Shown piece by piece: positions 9,772 through 21,663 of a stretch of DNA of 64,000 nt. The notes under the pieces are model-generated. The model made no database searches, was not told where the DNA came from, and saw only the letters and a list, made by a program, of their open reading frames with translations. Within the stretch, counting starts at the first letter, position 1; each line of letters opens with the position of its first letter. Made by a program: the position numbers and the translations under genes. This DNA is from Aldehydirespirator sp965203635 (lineage in GTDB: Bacteria > Actinomycetota > Acidimicrobiia > Acidimicrobiales > Aldehydirespiratoraceae), in the NCBI GenBank assembly GCA_965203635.1, contig OZ241903.1:3410001-3474000 (forward strand), written 5' to 3'.

Positions 9772-9825
9772 CCATTTCATCGAATTGGGTCTTCCGGGAT
9801 CTACGCATCTGCGGGGCGGAAAGTC

Positions 9826-10551
9826 TCACTGCTGGAGGCTGCGATGCAGGCGCTCGGCGGCCTCGAGGGGATCGGCGGCCCTGGTCACCGGCCTGCCGAC
9901 AACCAGCAAATCTGCGCCGGCGACCAGCGCCTGGACCGGTGAGGCCACCCGCCGCTGGTCGTCCACCGAGTCGGTGGCCAGCCGGATGCCGGGAACGGCC
10001 CGGAGGAGCTCGGGACGGACATGACGGGTTGCGGTCAGGTCGGGGGCGGCGCAGACCACGCCCGCGCAGCCGGCCTCGAATGCCATCTCCATGCGCTGGG
10101 CGACCAGGTCGCGGGTGGCGGCGACTTGGGCTTCGCTGGTCAGCACCGTCACGGCCAGCACACCCGCAGGGCGGGTGGCGCCGGCGGCCAGGCCCTCGGC
10201 GCCGGCCCGCAGCATCTCGACGCCACCGGCGGCATGCACCGTCAGATACGAGACGCCCAACTCTCCCACCACCCGGGCCGCCCGGTTCACTGTGTTGGGG
10301 ATGTCGTGGAGCTTGAGGTCGCAGAACACGTCATATCCGAGGTCGATCATGGCTCCGATCGCCTCGGGGCCCGCCGCGGTGTAGAGCTCCAATCCGATCT
10401 TGGCGACCCGGAAATGCCCGACGAGCGAGCGGGCGAGGCGGGAGGCCGCCACCAGATCGTCGACATCGAGCGCCAGAGCGAGACGGTCGCGGACCGGCCC
10501 CTTGTGGGAGGCGCCTCCACCGCTGGTGGAAGCGGTCATCGCTTCATCCAT
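9826..10551 (-). CDS. pyrF: Orotidine 5'-phosphate decarboxylase
   Basis: Last step of UMP synthesis. 241 aa, type 1 family. Catalytic motif DLKLHDIPNTV (78-88) supplies the Asp-Lys-x-x-Asp array; the phosphate-binding end reads LVVGRPVTRAADP. The ATG at 10551 lies 8 bp inside the end of pyrD, so it is co-translated. It is the last gene of the pyrimidine operon here; no pyrE follows. Confidence 0.97.
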   Translation of the reverse strand: MDEAMTASTSGGGASHKGPVRDRLALALDVDDLVAASRLARSLVGHFRVAKIGLELYTAAGPEAIGAMIDLGYDVFCDLKLHDIPNTVNRAARVVGELGVSYLTVHAAGGVEMLRAGAEGLAAGATRPAGVLAVTVLTSEAQVAATRDLVAQRMEMAFEAGCAGVVCAAPDLTATRHVRPELLRAVPGIRLATDSVDDQRRVASPVQALVAGADLLVVGRPVTRAADPLEAAERLHRSLQQ

Positions 10552-11467
10552 GGGCTGCTCCGATCAACTCGTCCATTCGTTGTGTCCCCGCTTGCCGGCA
10601 CCACTCCCGAAGTTCGGCAAGAACCCGCCAAGGGGCTCTGGGGTCGGCGAAGATCGCCGTGCCCACCTGCACCGCCGACGCACCGGCCTGCAGCATCTCG
10701 ACGGCGTCGGCGCCGCGGGCTACCCCGCCGACGCCGACGATGGGCACTTCCGGCAAAGCTTCGCACACGTCGTAGACGGCTCGCACCGCCACCGGGTGCA
10801 GAGCCGCCCCGCTGACGCCGCCGCTCAGCCCTCCGAGGGCGGGCCGCCGCTCGTCGATGTCGATGACCATCCCGGCCAGCGTGTTGGTGAGGACGAGCGC
10901 TTCGGCCCCACCGTCCACCGCAGCCTCGGCCACCGCGACCAGCTCGTGCGTGTTGGGGCTCAGCTTGGCCCAGCGCGGCCGTCCGCAGCCCGCCGTCGCG
11001 GCCAGCGCCGCCGCGGTCGCTTCGACGGAGTGCGCGAACATGCGCATCCCGTCCTCGGTGTTGGGGCACGACACGTTCACCTCGACCGCCACCACCTGCG
11101 GCGGAGCCTCGGCCAGCGAATCAGCGGCCCGGCGGTACCCGTCGACGGTGTCGCCCCAGATGCTGGCCACCACGTCGGCTCCCTCGCCGATGAGAGCGGG
11201 CAAGTCCTCGTCGAGCCAAGACTCGGTGCCTGGCCCCTGCAGCCCCACACTGTTGATCATCCCCGCTGCGGCGTCGCGCAACGGATGCAGCCGTGGCGCC
11301 GGATTGCCCGGCCAGGGCTTGTCGCTCAGAGACTTGACCACTACGGCTCCCAGATCGCCGAGCCGGCCGTAGGGAGCCAACTCAGCGCCATGTCCCGAAG
11401 CGCCGGACGCAGTCATCACCGGGGCCCGCAGCACCACGCTGCCGACGCTCGTCGTCAGATCGGTCAT
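10544..11467 (-). CDS. pyrD: Dihydroorotate dehydrogenase, class 1B-like catalytic subunit
   Basis: Oxidises dihydroorotate to orotate using FMN. 307 aa. The active-site base is a cysteine (C134 in NVSCPNTE), as in class 1 soluble enzymes; class 2 membrane enzymes use Ser and have an N-terminal extension, which is absent. The FMN phosphate site is VGVGGVARGADAVEML. Class 1B normally pairs with the iron-sulfur/FAD subunit PyrK, encoded just upstream of pyrD in Firmicutes; here carB is the neighbour (17-bp gap) and no pyrK is in the window. Confidence 0.95.
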   Translation of the reverse strand: MTDLTTSVGSVVLRAPVMTASGASGHGAELAPYGRLGDLGAVVVKSLSDKPWPGNPAPRLHPLRDAAAGMINSVGLQGPGTESWLDEDLPALIGEGADVVASIWGDTVDGYRRAADSLAEAPPQVVAVEVNVSCPNTEDGMRMFAHSVEATAAALAATAGCGRPRWAKLSPNTHELVAVAEAAVDGGAEALVLTNTLAGMVIDIDERRPALGGLSGGVSGAALHPVAVRAVYDVCEALPEVPIVGVGGVARGADAVEMLQAGASAVQVGTAIFADPRAPWRVLAELREWCRQAGTQRMDELIGAAHG

Positions 11468-11484
11468 GGCGCCGGCCCGGTCAT

Positions 11485-14833
<3,349 letters not shown>

Positions 14834-14847
<14 letters not shown>

Positions 14848-15958
14848 GGCGGCGATCCATCATCTCGGCGAAACGGGCGAAGTGGTGGCGGGCGTCATGG
14901 GGACCGGGACCGGCCTCAGGGTGATACTGCACGCCGAAGGCGTCGGAGCCGTCGACGGAGAGCCCCTCCAGGGTGCTGTCGTTGAGGCAGACGTGGGTCT
15001 CCGTCACGCCCGGCACCGATCCTGCCTCGACCGCGAAGTTGTGGTTCTGGCTGGTGATCTCGATGCGTCCGCTGGCGGTGCACCGAACGGGCACGTTGCC
15101 GCCGTGATGGCCGAAGCGCATCTTGAAGGTGCGCCCGCCGAGGGCCAGGGCGAGCAGCTGATGGCCGAGGCAGATACCGAAGACGGGAACCGTGCCCACC
15201 AGGCCGCGCAGCGCCTCGATGGCAGGCCCGGCCAGCTCGGGGTCACCCGGCCCGTTGCTGAAGAACACACCGTCGGGTCGGCGAGCGAGCACCTCGGAGG
15301 CCGGAGTGTGCGCGGGCACCACGGTCACGGTGGACAACTCGCCCAGGCAGCTCAGGATGGTGGACTTGATGCCCAGGTCGTAGGCCACAACCCGGCGCGG
15401 GCCCGACCCCGCGACATACGGCTCGGCCGTGGTGACCTCGCCGACGAGATCCACGCCGCTGGTCCCGGGCTCGGCTCGGGCCGCGGCGAGCAGGGTCGCC
15501 TCGTCGGCGGTGCCGAAGGCGCCGGGCATAGCCCCTGCGTCGCGGATGTGGCGGGTGAGGCGACGGGTGTCGATGCCGGTGATGCCACCAATCCCGTGGC
15601 GGCGCAGGAAGTCGTCCAGGCTGCCGTCGGCTCGCCAGTTGCTGTGGCGGCGGGCCAGATCGCGCACTATCACGCCCCGGCAGTGGGGCCGGGCCGCTTC
15701 CGAGTCGGCGTCGTTGGTGCCGTAGTTGCCGATGTGGGGATAGGTGAAGGTGATGATCTGGCCCGCGTAGGACGGGTCCGAGATCACCTCCTGGTACCCG
15801 CTCATCACCGTGTTGAAGACAACCTCGCCGGAGGCGACGGTCGTGGAGGCTCCCATCGCCTCGCCCTCGAACACCTCCCCGTCGCACAGCACCAGCAGGG
15901 CCGGCTCCGGTGCGGTCATCGCTGCGGGCGCGGCCGGAGCAGTGCCGCAGGAGGTCAT
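14834..15958 (-). CDS. carA: Carbamoyl-phosphate synthase small (glutaminase) subunit
   Basis: Hydrolyses glutamine and channels ammonia to CarB. 374 aa. N-terminal CarA domain (VLCDGEVFEGEAMG ... FTYPHIGNYGTND), then a class I amidotransferase domain with nucleophile Cys in GICLGHQLLALALGG and the His/Glu pair in GVQYHPEA. The ATG at 15958 forms ATGA with the pyrC stop, supporting this start over the internal ATG at 15919. Overlaps carB by 14 bp. Confidence 0.97.
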
Positions 15959-17283
15959 CGTTGCGGCTCGCCGTCGATAACCACCGGCTCGGAGGCCAGC
16001 AGGGTGTGGCGGACCCGGCCTCGCAGCTCTCGACCCTCGTAAGGGGTGTTGCGGCTCGGGCTCGCCATGGCCTCGCCGGACACCGTCCAGGTCACGCCGG
16101 GGTCGATCACGCACAGGTTGGCGGGCTCTCCGGGCGCGACCGGCCGTCCGTGACGGTCGTCGATGCCGGCGATGGCCGCGGGCTGCCAGGACATCAGGGC
16201 CAGCACCCGCTCGATGGGAAGCTCCAGCTCGGTCAGGGCCAGGGCCAGTGCCGTCTCGAGTCCCAGCATTCCCGGGGGCGCGGCGTCGAAGGGCCTCTCC
16301 TTGTCGGCGCTGGTGTGGGGCGCGTGATCGGTGGCGATGGCGTCCATGGTGCCGTCGGCCAGCCCGTCCCGAACTGCGGCCACGTCGGCGTCGGTTCGCA
16401 GCGGCGGATGGACCTTGAAGACGGTGTCGTAGTCGGCGCAGCAGGCGTCGGTGAGGGTGAAGTGGTGGGTCGTGGCCTCGGCCGTCACCGGCAGGCCCGC
16501 CTCCTTGGCCGCTCGGACCATGGCCACCGACCCGGCCGTCGACAGATGCTGGAAGTGCACCCTCGACCCGGTGAGCCGCGACAGGGCGATGTCGCGCATG
16601 ACCATGAGCTCTTCTGCCTCGGATGGCTGGCCCCCCAGGCCGAGCCGGCTCGACCACTCTCCTTCGTGCATGGATCCGCCGGCGGTGAGTTCGTCCACCT
16701 CGCAGTGCTGGGCCAGCACAACCCGACGACCTCCGGTGAGATGATCGAGCCCGGCCGCGTACTCGAGGGCCCGTCTCATCACCTGGGCGTCCTGCACGCC
16801 GGCGCCGTCATCGGTGAAGATCCGTACTCCCAGCCGCGCCAGCTCGGCCATGGGCGCCAGGTCGCCGCCCCGGCGGCCCACGGTGATGGCGGCCGAGGGG
16901 TACACGTCGCAGCAGGCCGCGGCGCTGAGGTCCTGCACCTCGCGCACCACCGCCGCGCAGTCGATGGGCGGATCGGTGTTGGGCATGGCGACCATGGCGG
17001 TGAATCCGCCCAGGGCAGCACCGCGGGCGCCGGTCTCGACGGTCTCGGCGTCCTCTCGTCCGGGCTGGCGGAGATGGACGTGAAGATCGACCAGTCCCGG
17101 CGCCACTACGCAGCCGGAGGCGTCCAGCGTGCGGTCGCCGTCCACGCCGGCGGGATCGACCGAGATCACCCGGCCGTCGCCGACCAGGACATCGGCGCGG
17201 CGGCTGCCGCCGGAGTCCACCACGGTCCCGCCCCTTATGGCGATGGTGCCATGGGGGGGCACTGCGGCCAGCCGGGCGGTCAT
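15955..17283 (-). CDS. pyrC: Dihydroorotase
   Basis: Zinc amidohydrolase that cyclises carbamoyl-aspartate. Metal-binding motif HVHLRQPG, later His ligands in AQHCEVDEL and FQHLSTAGS, and the catalytic Asp in ATDHAPHTSADKE. Class I type, as expected from the PyrB-PyrC operon. The ATG at 17283 follows a G-rich stretch at ribosome-binding distance; an in-frame GTG at 17325 would add 14 residues. About 60 bp separate it from pyrB. Confidence 0.96.
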   Translation of the reverse strand: MTARLAAVPPHGTIAIRGGTVVDSGGSRRADVLVGDGRVISVDPAGVDGDRTLDASGCVVAPGLVDLHVHLRQPGREDAETVETGARGAALGGFTAMVAMPNTDPPIDCAAVVREVQDLSAAACCDVYPSAAITVGRRGGDLAPMAELARLGVRIFTDDGAGVQDAQVMRRALEYAAGLDHLTGGRRVVLAQHCEVDELTAGGSMHEGEWSSRLGLGGQPSEAEELMVMRDIALSRLTGSRVHFQHLSTAGSVAMVRAAKEAGLPVTAEATTHHFTLTDACCADYDTVFKVHPPLRTDADVAAVRDGLADGTMDAIATDHAPHTSADKERPFDAAPPGMLGLETALALALTELELPIERVLALMSWQPAAIAGIDDRHGRPVAPGEPANLCVIDPGVTWTVSGEAMASPSRNTPYEGRELRGRVRHTLLASEPVVIDGEPQR

Positions 17284-17344
17284 GCCGCCCCCGCTTCGCA
17301 GCCCCATCGAGCCGATGCTGTGCACGGTTCAACCGGACGGATCC

Positions 17345-18307
17345 TCATGCCGCCATCATCCCTTCGCCCTCGGCCGGGTCCATGCCCGAGCCGAGCAGCA
17401 GGAACAGGACCGCCATGCGGACCGCCACGCCGTTGGCCACCTGCTCGGTTATCACCGCATTAGGCCGGTCGGCCACGTCCCCGTCGATCTCCACGCCGCG
17501 GTTCATGGGACCCGGGTGCATGATCAGGGCACCGTCTCTCAGCCGGTCGGCCCGGGCCGCGTCGAGGCCGTACTCGGCCCGGAACTCGCGCAGCGAGGGA
17601 ACCGACGCTCCGGCCTCGCGCTCCAGCTGCATCCGCAGCAGGTAGCAGATGTCGATGTCGCCCAGGACCGAGTCGAAGTCATGGGTGACATCGACGGGCC
17701 AGCCTTCGAGGCTCAGCGGCAGCAGGGGACGGGGCGCCACCAAGGTGACCTCGGCGCCCATGGCCGTGAAGGCGAGCACGTCGGAGCGGGCCACCCGGGA
17801 ATGGGCGATGTCACCGACGATGGCGACGCGGGCGCCGTCTAGGCTCCCCAGGCGCGTGCGGGCCGTGTACAGGTCCAGGAGCGCCTGGGTGGGATGCTCG
17901 TGGCGGCCGTCGCCGGCGTTGACGACCGAGGCGTCGATCCAGTCGGCCACCCGGTGGGGCACCCCCGCGCACGAGTGACGCACGACGATGGCGTCTATGC
18001 CCATGGCCTCGATGGTCTGCACGGTGTCCCTCACCGACTCGCCCTTGTTCACCGACGAGGATCCGACGGAGAAGTTCACCGTGTCGGCCGACAGCTGCTT
18101 GGCGGCGGCCTCGAACGACAGCCGGGTGCGGGTGCTGTCCTCGTAGAACAGCCACACCACCGTCTTGCCCCGCAGGGCCGGCACCCTGGGGATGCGGCGC
18201 TGGCTCACTTCAGCGAACGAGTCGGTGAGGTCGAGCACGCGCTCCAGGTCACCACGGTCCAGGTCGGTGATCGACAGCAGATGGCGGCGCTGCGTAGCCG
18301 TCTGCAT
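17345..18307 (-). CDS. pyrB: Aspartate carbamoyltransferase catalytic chain
   Basis: Condenses carbamoyl phosphate with aspartate. 320 aa. Carbamoyl-phosphate loop EDSTRTRLSFE (56-66), HPTQALLDLYT and the C-terminal MHPGPMNRG are intact. No regulatory pyrI follows, so control probably comes from PyrR. Its ATG shares one base with the pyrR stop (TAATG), giving tight coupling. Confidence 0.98.
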   Translation of the reverse strand: MQTATQRRHLLSITDLDRGDLERVLDLTDSFAEVSQRRIPRVPALRGKTVVWLFYEDSTRTRLSFEAAAKQLSADTVNFSVGSSSVNKGESVRDTVQTIEAMGIDAIVVRHSCAGVPHRVADWIDASVVNAGDGRHEHPTQALLDLYTARTRLGSLDGARVAIVGDIAHSRVARSDVLAFTAMGAEVTLVAPRPLLPLSLEGWPVDVTHDFDSVLGDIDICYLLRMQLEREAGASVPSLREFRAEYGLDAARADRLRDGALIMHPGPMNRGVEIDGDVADRPNAVITEQVANGVAVRMAVLFLLLGSGMDPAEGEGMMAA

Positions 18308-18873
18308 TACACCAGCTCCCCGATGTGAACGCCGTCGGACTGCACGTCCACCATCTCGTCGCGGCTGGTCGGGAGGTTCTTGCCGACGTAGTCGGGCCGG
18401 ATGGGAAGCTCCCGGTGGCCCCGGTCAACCATCACGGCCAGCTGCACCGCGCTGGGCCGACCCCATGTGTGCAGGGCGTCGAGCGCAGCCCGCACGGTGC
18501 GACCGGTGAACAGGACGTCATCGACCAGCACCACCACTTGCTGGTCGAGGTTGATCGGAATGTGGGTCTCAGCCTGGGGCAGCACGGGCCGCAGGCCGAT
18601 GTCGTCGCGGTGCAGGGCCACATCGAGGGTGCCGACCGGCACCGCCGAGCCTTCGATCTCGCTCAGCGTGGCCGCGATGCTGCGGGCGATGGGAACACCG
18701 CCGGTCTGGAGGCCGATGATGACCAGGCCCTCGGTTCCGTGGTTGCGCTCGATCACCTCGTGGGTCATCCGGCGGACGGCGCGGTCCACGTCGTCGGCAT
18801 TCATCACCTGGCTGCGAGACCGGAACGTGCCGCTGGCGTGGGGCACCGTGAAGCGGCGTTCTCTGTCAGCCAT
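18307..18873 (-). CDS. pyrR: PyrR, pyrimidine operon RNA-binding regulator / uracil phosphoribosyltransferase
   Basis: UMP/UTP-sensing RNA-binding protein with a phosphoribosyltransferase fold. PRPP-binding motif VLVDDVLFTGRT (115-126) is intact; basic residues in FRSRSQVMNADDVDRAVRR fit RNA contact. The ATG at 18873 has a strong GGGGAGGA 5 nt upstream, so the open frame up to 18912 is not used. It heads the pyr operon, and a PyrR-type loop sits 16 nt before its start codon, suggesting autogenous translational control as described for mycobacteria. Confidence 0.97.
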   Translation of the reverse strand: MADRERRFTVPHASGTFRSRSQVMNADDVDRAVRRMTHEVIERNHGTEGLVIIGLQTGGVPIARSIAATLSEIEGSAVPVGTLDVALHRDDIGLRPVLPQAETHIPINLDQQVVVLVDDVLFTGRTVRAALDALHTWGRPSAVQLAVMVDRGHRELPIRPDYVGKNLPTSRDEMVDVQSDGVHIGELV

Positions 18874-18888
18874 GTTGTCCTCCCCGTT

Positions 18889-18906
18889 CGGGCCTCGCTG
18901 GACCCG
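18889..18906 (-). promoter_or_regulatory. PyrR-binding loop upstream of the pyrR ribosome binding site
   Basis: Transcript-sense sequence CGGGTCCAGCGAGGCCCG. The inner part matches the published PyrR loop core UCCNGNGAGGY at every fixed position and is closed by CGGG/CCCG. Only 7 nt separate it from the GGGGAGGA ribosome binding site. I see no following terminator, so translational rather than attenuation control is likely. Confidence 0.65.
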
Positions 18907-18993
18907 TTTCACGGTCGGGAGGCGACGGTATCACCGGCTCCGGCGAGTCGCGCGCATGGCTCGAACGCGCTTTGTGACGTGCCGGTTTGCGGG

Positions 18994-19413
18994 CTAGCGG
19001 ACTACTTCGACGCGAAGTCCTTCGGCCTGCAGGGCGTCCTCGAGGCGCGGTGACGGCACCGACAGGAACACACTCGCCTCCAGGTGGACGGCGGCCGCGA
19101 GCACCTCGAGGCCCAGAACATTGAGACGGTGCCGGCGGCGCAGATGCGCCATCAGCGACGCAAGGGTTCTGAGGCTGACCAGCCCGATATCGTCGGGCAG
19201 TTCCCGAAGCCTTTGGACAGCTCGTTCGCGGATCGCCGGAGCACTGCCAGCGAATGGATGCGAGAGAACACCGGAACGTTGGGATGCCCCTAGGACCGCC
19301 TGGCATAGCCGGTAGTACCAATAGCCGGTCGTGCACACCGCTTCGCGCGGCCTCGGCGGGTCAGCCCCGCGCAGCAGCTCGCCCAGGATCTGGTCGTCGA
19401 TGAGCTGGGTCAT
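18994..19413 (-). CDS. Putative toxin of an AbrB-linked toxin-antitoxin pair, PIN-like C-terminus
   Basis: 139-aa protein whose ATG overlaps the upstream AbrB-type gene stop (ATGA), the usual antitoxin-first layout. The N-terminus (DDQILGELLRGADPPRPREA ... TTGYWYYRLCQAVLGAS) matches no catalytic family I know, though I recall similar AbrB-linked proteins in other Actinobacteria. The last ~40 residues (LEVLAAAVHLEASVFLSVPS) resemble the end of a PIN domain, but the acidic residues that bind metal in PIN nucleases are mostly missing. An open frame continues upstream through the antitoxin in another frame and is not used. Function inferred from context only. Confidence 0.6.
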   Translation of the reverse strand: MTQLIDDQILGELLRGADPPRPREAVCTTGYWYYRLCQAVLGASQRSGVLSHPFAGSAPAIRERAVQRLRELPDDIGLVSLRTLASLMAHLRRRHRLNVLGLEVLAAAVHLEASVFLSVPSPRLEDALQAEGLRVEVVR

Positions 19414-19652
19414 TCCGTGACCAGTTCGGGGTCCCCGAAGCCCGCTCTGGCCAAGGCCCAGTCCTCGTCCGTGACCAACTCCAACAACTCGCGGCGCAAG
19501 CTGGCGATCGTGCCAGGCACGAGCAGCACGGAATCGCCCAAGTCTATGTAGGCGACCTGTCCCCCGTCTTGAAGTCCCCATCGTCGTCGTGCTGCCGCAG
19601 GCAGGCTCATCTGGCCCCGGGACGACACCCTTAGATCACCGGTGTTCGACAT
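19410..19652 (-). CDS. AbrB/MazE-type antitoxin
   Basis: 80-aa SpoVT/AbrB-like swapped-hairpin DNA-binding protein: DLRVSSRGQMSLPAAARRRW, then a strand-rich segment GGQVAYIDLGDSVLLVPG, then an acidic helical tail that would bind the partner. Would repress its own promoter and neutralise the downstream protein. A perfect CACCTTacAAGGTG palindrome lies 5 bp upstream and contains the ribosome binding site. Confidence 0.85.
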   Translation of the reverse strand: MSNTGDLRVSSRGQMSLPAAARRRWGLQDGGQVAYIDLGDSVLLVPGTIASLRRELLELVTDEDWALARAGFGDPELVTE

Positions 19653-19657
19653 GGGAC

Positions 19658-19671
19658 CACCTTACAAGGTG
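19658..19671. promoter_or_regulatory. Palindromic operator of the AbrB-type antitoxin
   Basis: CACCTT-AC-AAGGTG, a perfect 6-bp inverted repeat just before the antitoxin ATG; on the transcript AAGGTGG would serve as ribosome binding site. A further ACAAGG/CCTTGT inverted pair lies around 19665-19695, so several half-sites may cluster here. Confidence 0.55.
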
Positions 19672-19759
19672 AACAGTCAAGTCGCCTTGTGGCATTGGTC
19701 CAGTAGCCACGCCTGTGATATGCGATTTATCTATATATCTTGAAACATAATGTAAATGC

Positions 19760-19795
19760 TTGCCAGATGTCACACCGGTGTGGGATACTGTCTTC
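19760..19795 (+). promoter_or_regulatory. Leaderless promoter with palindromic operator for the HNH gene
   Basis: TTGCCA (19760-19765), 18-bp spacer, GATACT (19784-19789), then 6 nt to the ATG at 19796. The spacer contains the perfect 12-bp palindrome CACACCGGTGTG (19771-19782), where a bound repressor would block polymerase. The ~50 bp upstream (CGATTTATCTATATATCTTG) is strikingly AT-rich for this genome. Confidence 0.55.
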
Positions 19796-21136
19796 ATGCT
19801 GATCGACGACGCCCGACAGGTTGAGGCCGCGGCCAGGAGGATATTGGCGCAGGTCAATGACGGGTCCGCGTCGTGTGAGCAGATGCGCACCGCGATGCCG
19901 GCGCTGAAGTCCGCGTCAGCGATGATCACGGCCGCGCAAACCTCGGCTGCGGCGTCGATCGGGGGCCGCGAACGTCACGGCGACGGCGGCGCCGAGGTGC
20001 TGGCGGCGGCTGCCGGGTTGCCTATCGGTGAGGCCCGCAGCCAGGTCCGAACCGCTGAGACGCTGCGGGATCTGCCCGCGGTGCGCGACGCGGTGGAGTC
20101 GGGGCGGGTGTCACAAGCCAACGCCAAGCGCCTCGGGACCGCAGTGGACAAGGCCGGCACCAAGGCTGTCGAATCCGACCGCGAGCTGTTGGCCAAAGCC
20201 GAGTCGATGCGCCCCGAGCAGTTCGCCCGCGAAGCCCGGCGCTGGACCGCGGACCACCAAGCTGACGGTGGAGAGTCCGAGTACAGGCGCCAACGGGCCC
20301 GGCGCTGCGTGCGGACATGGCACGACGAAGACGACGGCATGGTGCATCTGCGAGGCCAGTTCGACCCCGTCACCGGCAAGCGCATCGCCAACCGGCTCCG
20401 GGCCGAAGCCTCCCGCATGCACGACGCCGACAAGGACAACGCCAAAGCCGGCGGGGCAGAGCGGCGCAGCTTCGACCAGTGCATGGCCGACGCCCTCGAC
20501 CAGTTGACCAGCACCAACACCTCAAGCGCCGGCAACGGCGGCGGCAAGCCGTTCGCCGACATCTGCGTGGTCGCCCATGTCGATGACGACACCGGCGAAC
20601 CAATTGCAGAGCTACCCGACGGCGAACGGCTCCCCAAGACGGTGCTCGAACAGCTCTCCTGCAACGCCAAGCTCACCGGCGTTGTGTATGACCGCTGCGG
20701 CAAGCCGATATGGCGCACCCACTCGCGGCGCACCGTCACCGAAGCCCAATGGCAGCTGCTCATCGCCAAATGGGGCGGCTGCTTCCACTGCGGCGCCAAC
20801 CCCGGCATCTGCCAGGGCCACCACATCGAGCCGGCCTCACGAGGCGGACCCACGAAGCTCGACAACTTGGTCCCCGCCTGCTGGACCTGCCACCACCGCA
20901 TCCACCACGACAACTGGTGGATCCACAAGAGCCCCGACGGCAACCACACCCTTCACCCACCCGACCCGGTGAGCTACGGCCCCGCCCACACCCCCGACTA
21001 CCCACCCCCGCTGTTCAAGCCCGGCACTCAACACGACCCCGACCCGCCCCCTTGCCCACTAGGGCCCTCACCATCACTCGGAGAACCGGACATCTCGGCG
21101 AGCCCGCAACACGAGTCGCTCTTTGCCTTGACCTGA
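19796..21136 (+). CDS. DUF222 / 13E12-repeat family HNH endonuclease domain protein
   Basis: 446 aa. The N-terminal ~300 residues are the DUF222 helical domain (VEAAARRILAQ ... GLPIGEARSQVRTAE), common and often multicopy in Actinobacteria. An HNH nuclease domain follows: CFHCGANPGICQGHHIEP (329-346) and CWTCHHRIHHDNWW, with both zinc CxxC pairs and the HH catalytic pair. A Pro-rich tail of ~60 residues ends the protein. The biological role of the family is unknown; it is usually treated as a mobile or selfish element. The ATG at 19796 is preferred because a promoter places the transcript start there. Confidence 0.9.
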   Translation: MLIDDARQVEAAARRILAQVNDGSASCEQMRTAMPALKSASAMITAAQTSAAASIGGRERHGDGGAEVLAAAAGLPIGEARSQVRTAETLRDLPAVRDAVESGRVSQANAKRLGTAVDKAGTKAVESDRELLAKAESMRPEQFAREARRWTADHQADGGESEYRRQRARRCVRTWHDEDDGMVHLRGQFDPVTGKRIANRLRAEASRMHDADKDNAKAGGAERRSFDQCMADALDQLTSTNTSSAGNGGGKPFADICVVAHVDDDTGEPIAELPDGERLPKTVLEQLSCNAKLTGVVYDRCGKPIWRTHSRRTVTEAQWQLLIAKWGGCFHCGANPGICQGHHIEPASRGGPTKLDNLVPACWTCHHRIHHDNWWIHKSPDGNHTLHPPDPVSYGPAHTPDYPPPLFKPGTQHDPDPPPCPLGPSPSLGEPDISASPQHESLFALT

Positions 21137-21209
21137 GACTGGCGCTCGAAGCGACCGGCCATCAAGCCACGCGGAGCGTTAGGCGGGCTCGGTGGGCCGA
21201 ACGGCTGGT

Positions 21210-21593
21210 TCAGCGGGGCACCAGTGTGATCGGACAGCCTGGGCCCGGTGCGCCGGCCAGCCGGGCGTCGGCCGTAAGCAGCGGGCAGTTGAGCGCCTCG
21301 GCCAGGGCCACGTAGCTGGCGTCGTAGGCCGAGAGGTTGTGGCGCAGTGCCCAGACTCGTTCGCTGAGCCGGTGAACCGCGACACGTCGCACGCCGAGTC
21401 GGCTCCACTGCCGTACTGCGCCGTCGGCGATCCGGGGGGCAACCGTCCCTCGGGCCACCAGTCTGCGCATCGTCTGGAGAACCTCCGCGTCGACCAGGTG
21501 CGGCGCGGCGAGCCGTTCGGCGCTCAAGTAGCGGCGGGCTTCGCCATCATGCAACAGCGCTCGCACCGCGGCCGACGCGTCAACGACGATCAT
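21210..21593 (-). CDS. vapC: VapC toxin, PIN-domain ribonuclease
   Basis: 127-aa PIN protein predicted to cut RNA. The acidic metal-binding set is complete: D5 (IVVDASAAV), E37 (HLVDAEVLQ), D91 (LSAYDASYVALAEAL) and D109 (LLTADARL). The ATG at 21593 is preferred over the in-frame TTG three codons earlier. It lies ~70 bp after vapB on the same strand, looser than the usual overlap. The HNH gene converges on it across a 73-bp gap in which I see no terminator. Confidence 0.9.
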   Translation of the reverse strand: MIVVDASAAVRALLHDGEARRYLSAERLAAPHLVDAEVLQTMRRLVARGTVAPRIADGAVRQWSRLGVRRVAVHRLSERVWALRHNLSAYDASYVALAEALNCPLLTADARLAGAPGPGCPITLVPR

Positions 21594-21663
21594 GGCCAGC
21601 AATCATGGCCGTCGTAGCCGTCGCGGACCGGACCGCGGCCTGCGACCGGCATGGTGGCCGCGA

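Noticed and set aside
18874..18993. A terminator-based pyrimidine attenuator before pyrR
   Set aside because: No terminator stem with a T-run lies between the loop and the start codon; translational control fits better.
19796..21136. The HNH gene as part of an intron, prophage or transposon
   Set aside because: No transposase, integrase, intron core or terminal repeats flank it; it stands as a single DUF222-HNH gene.
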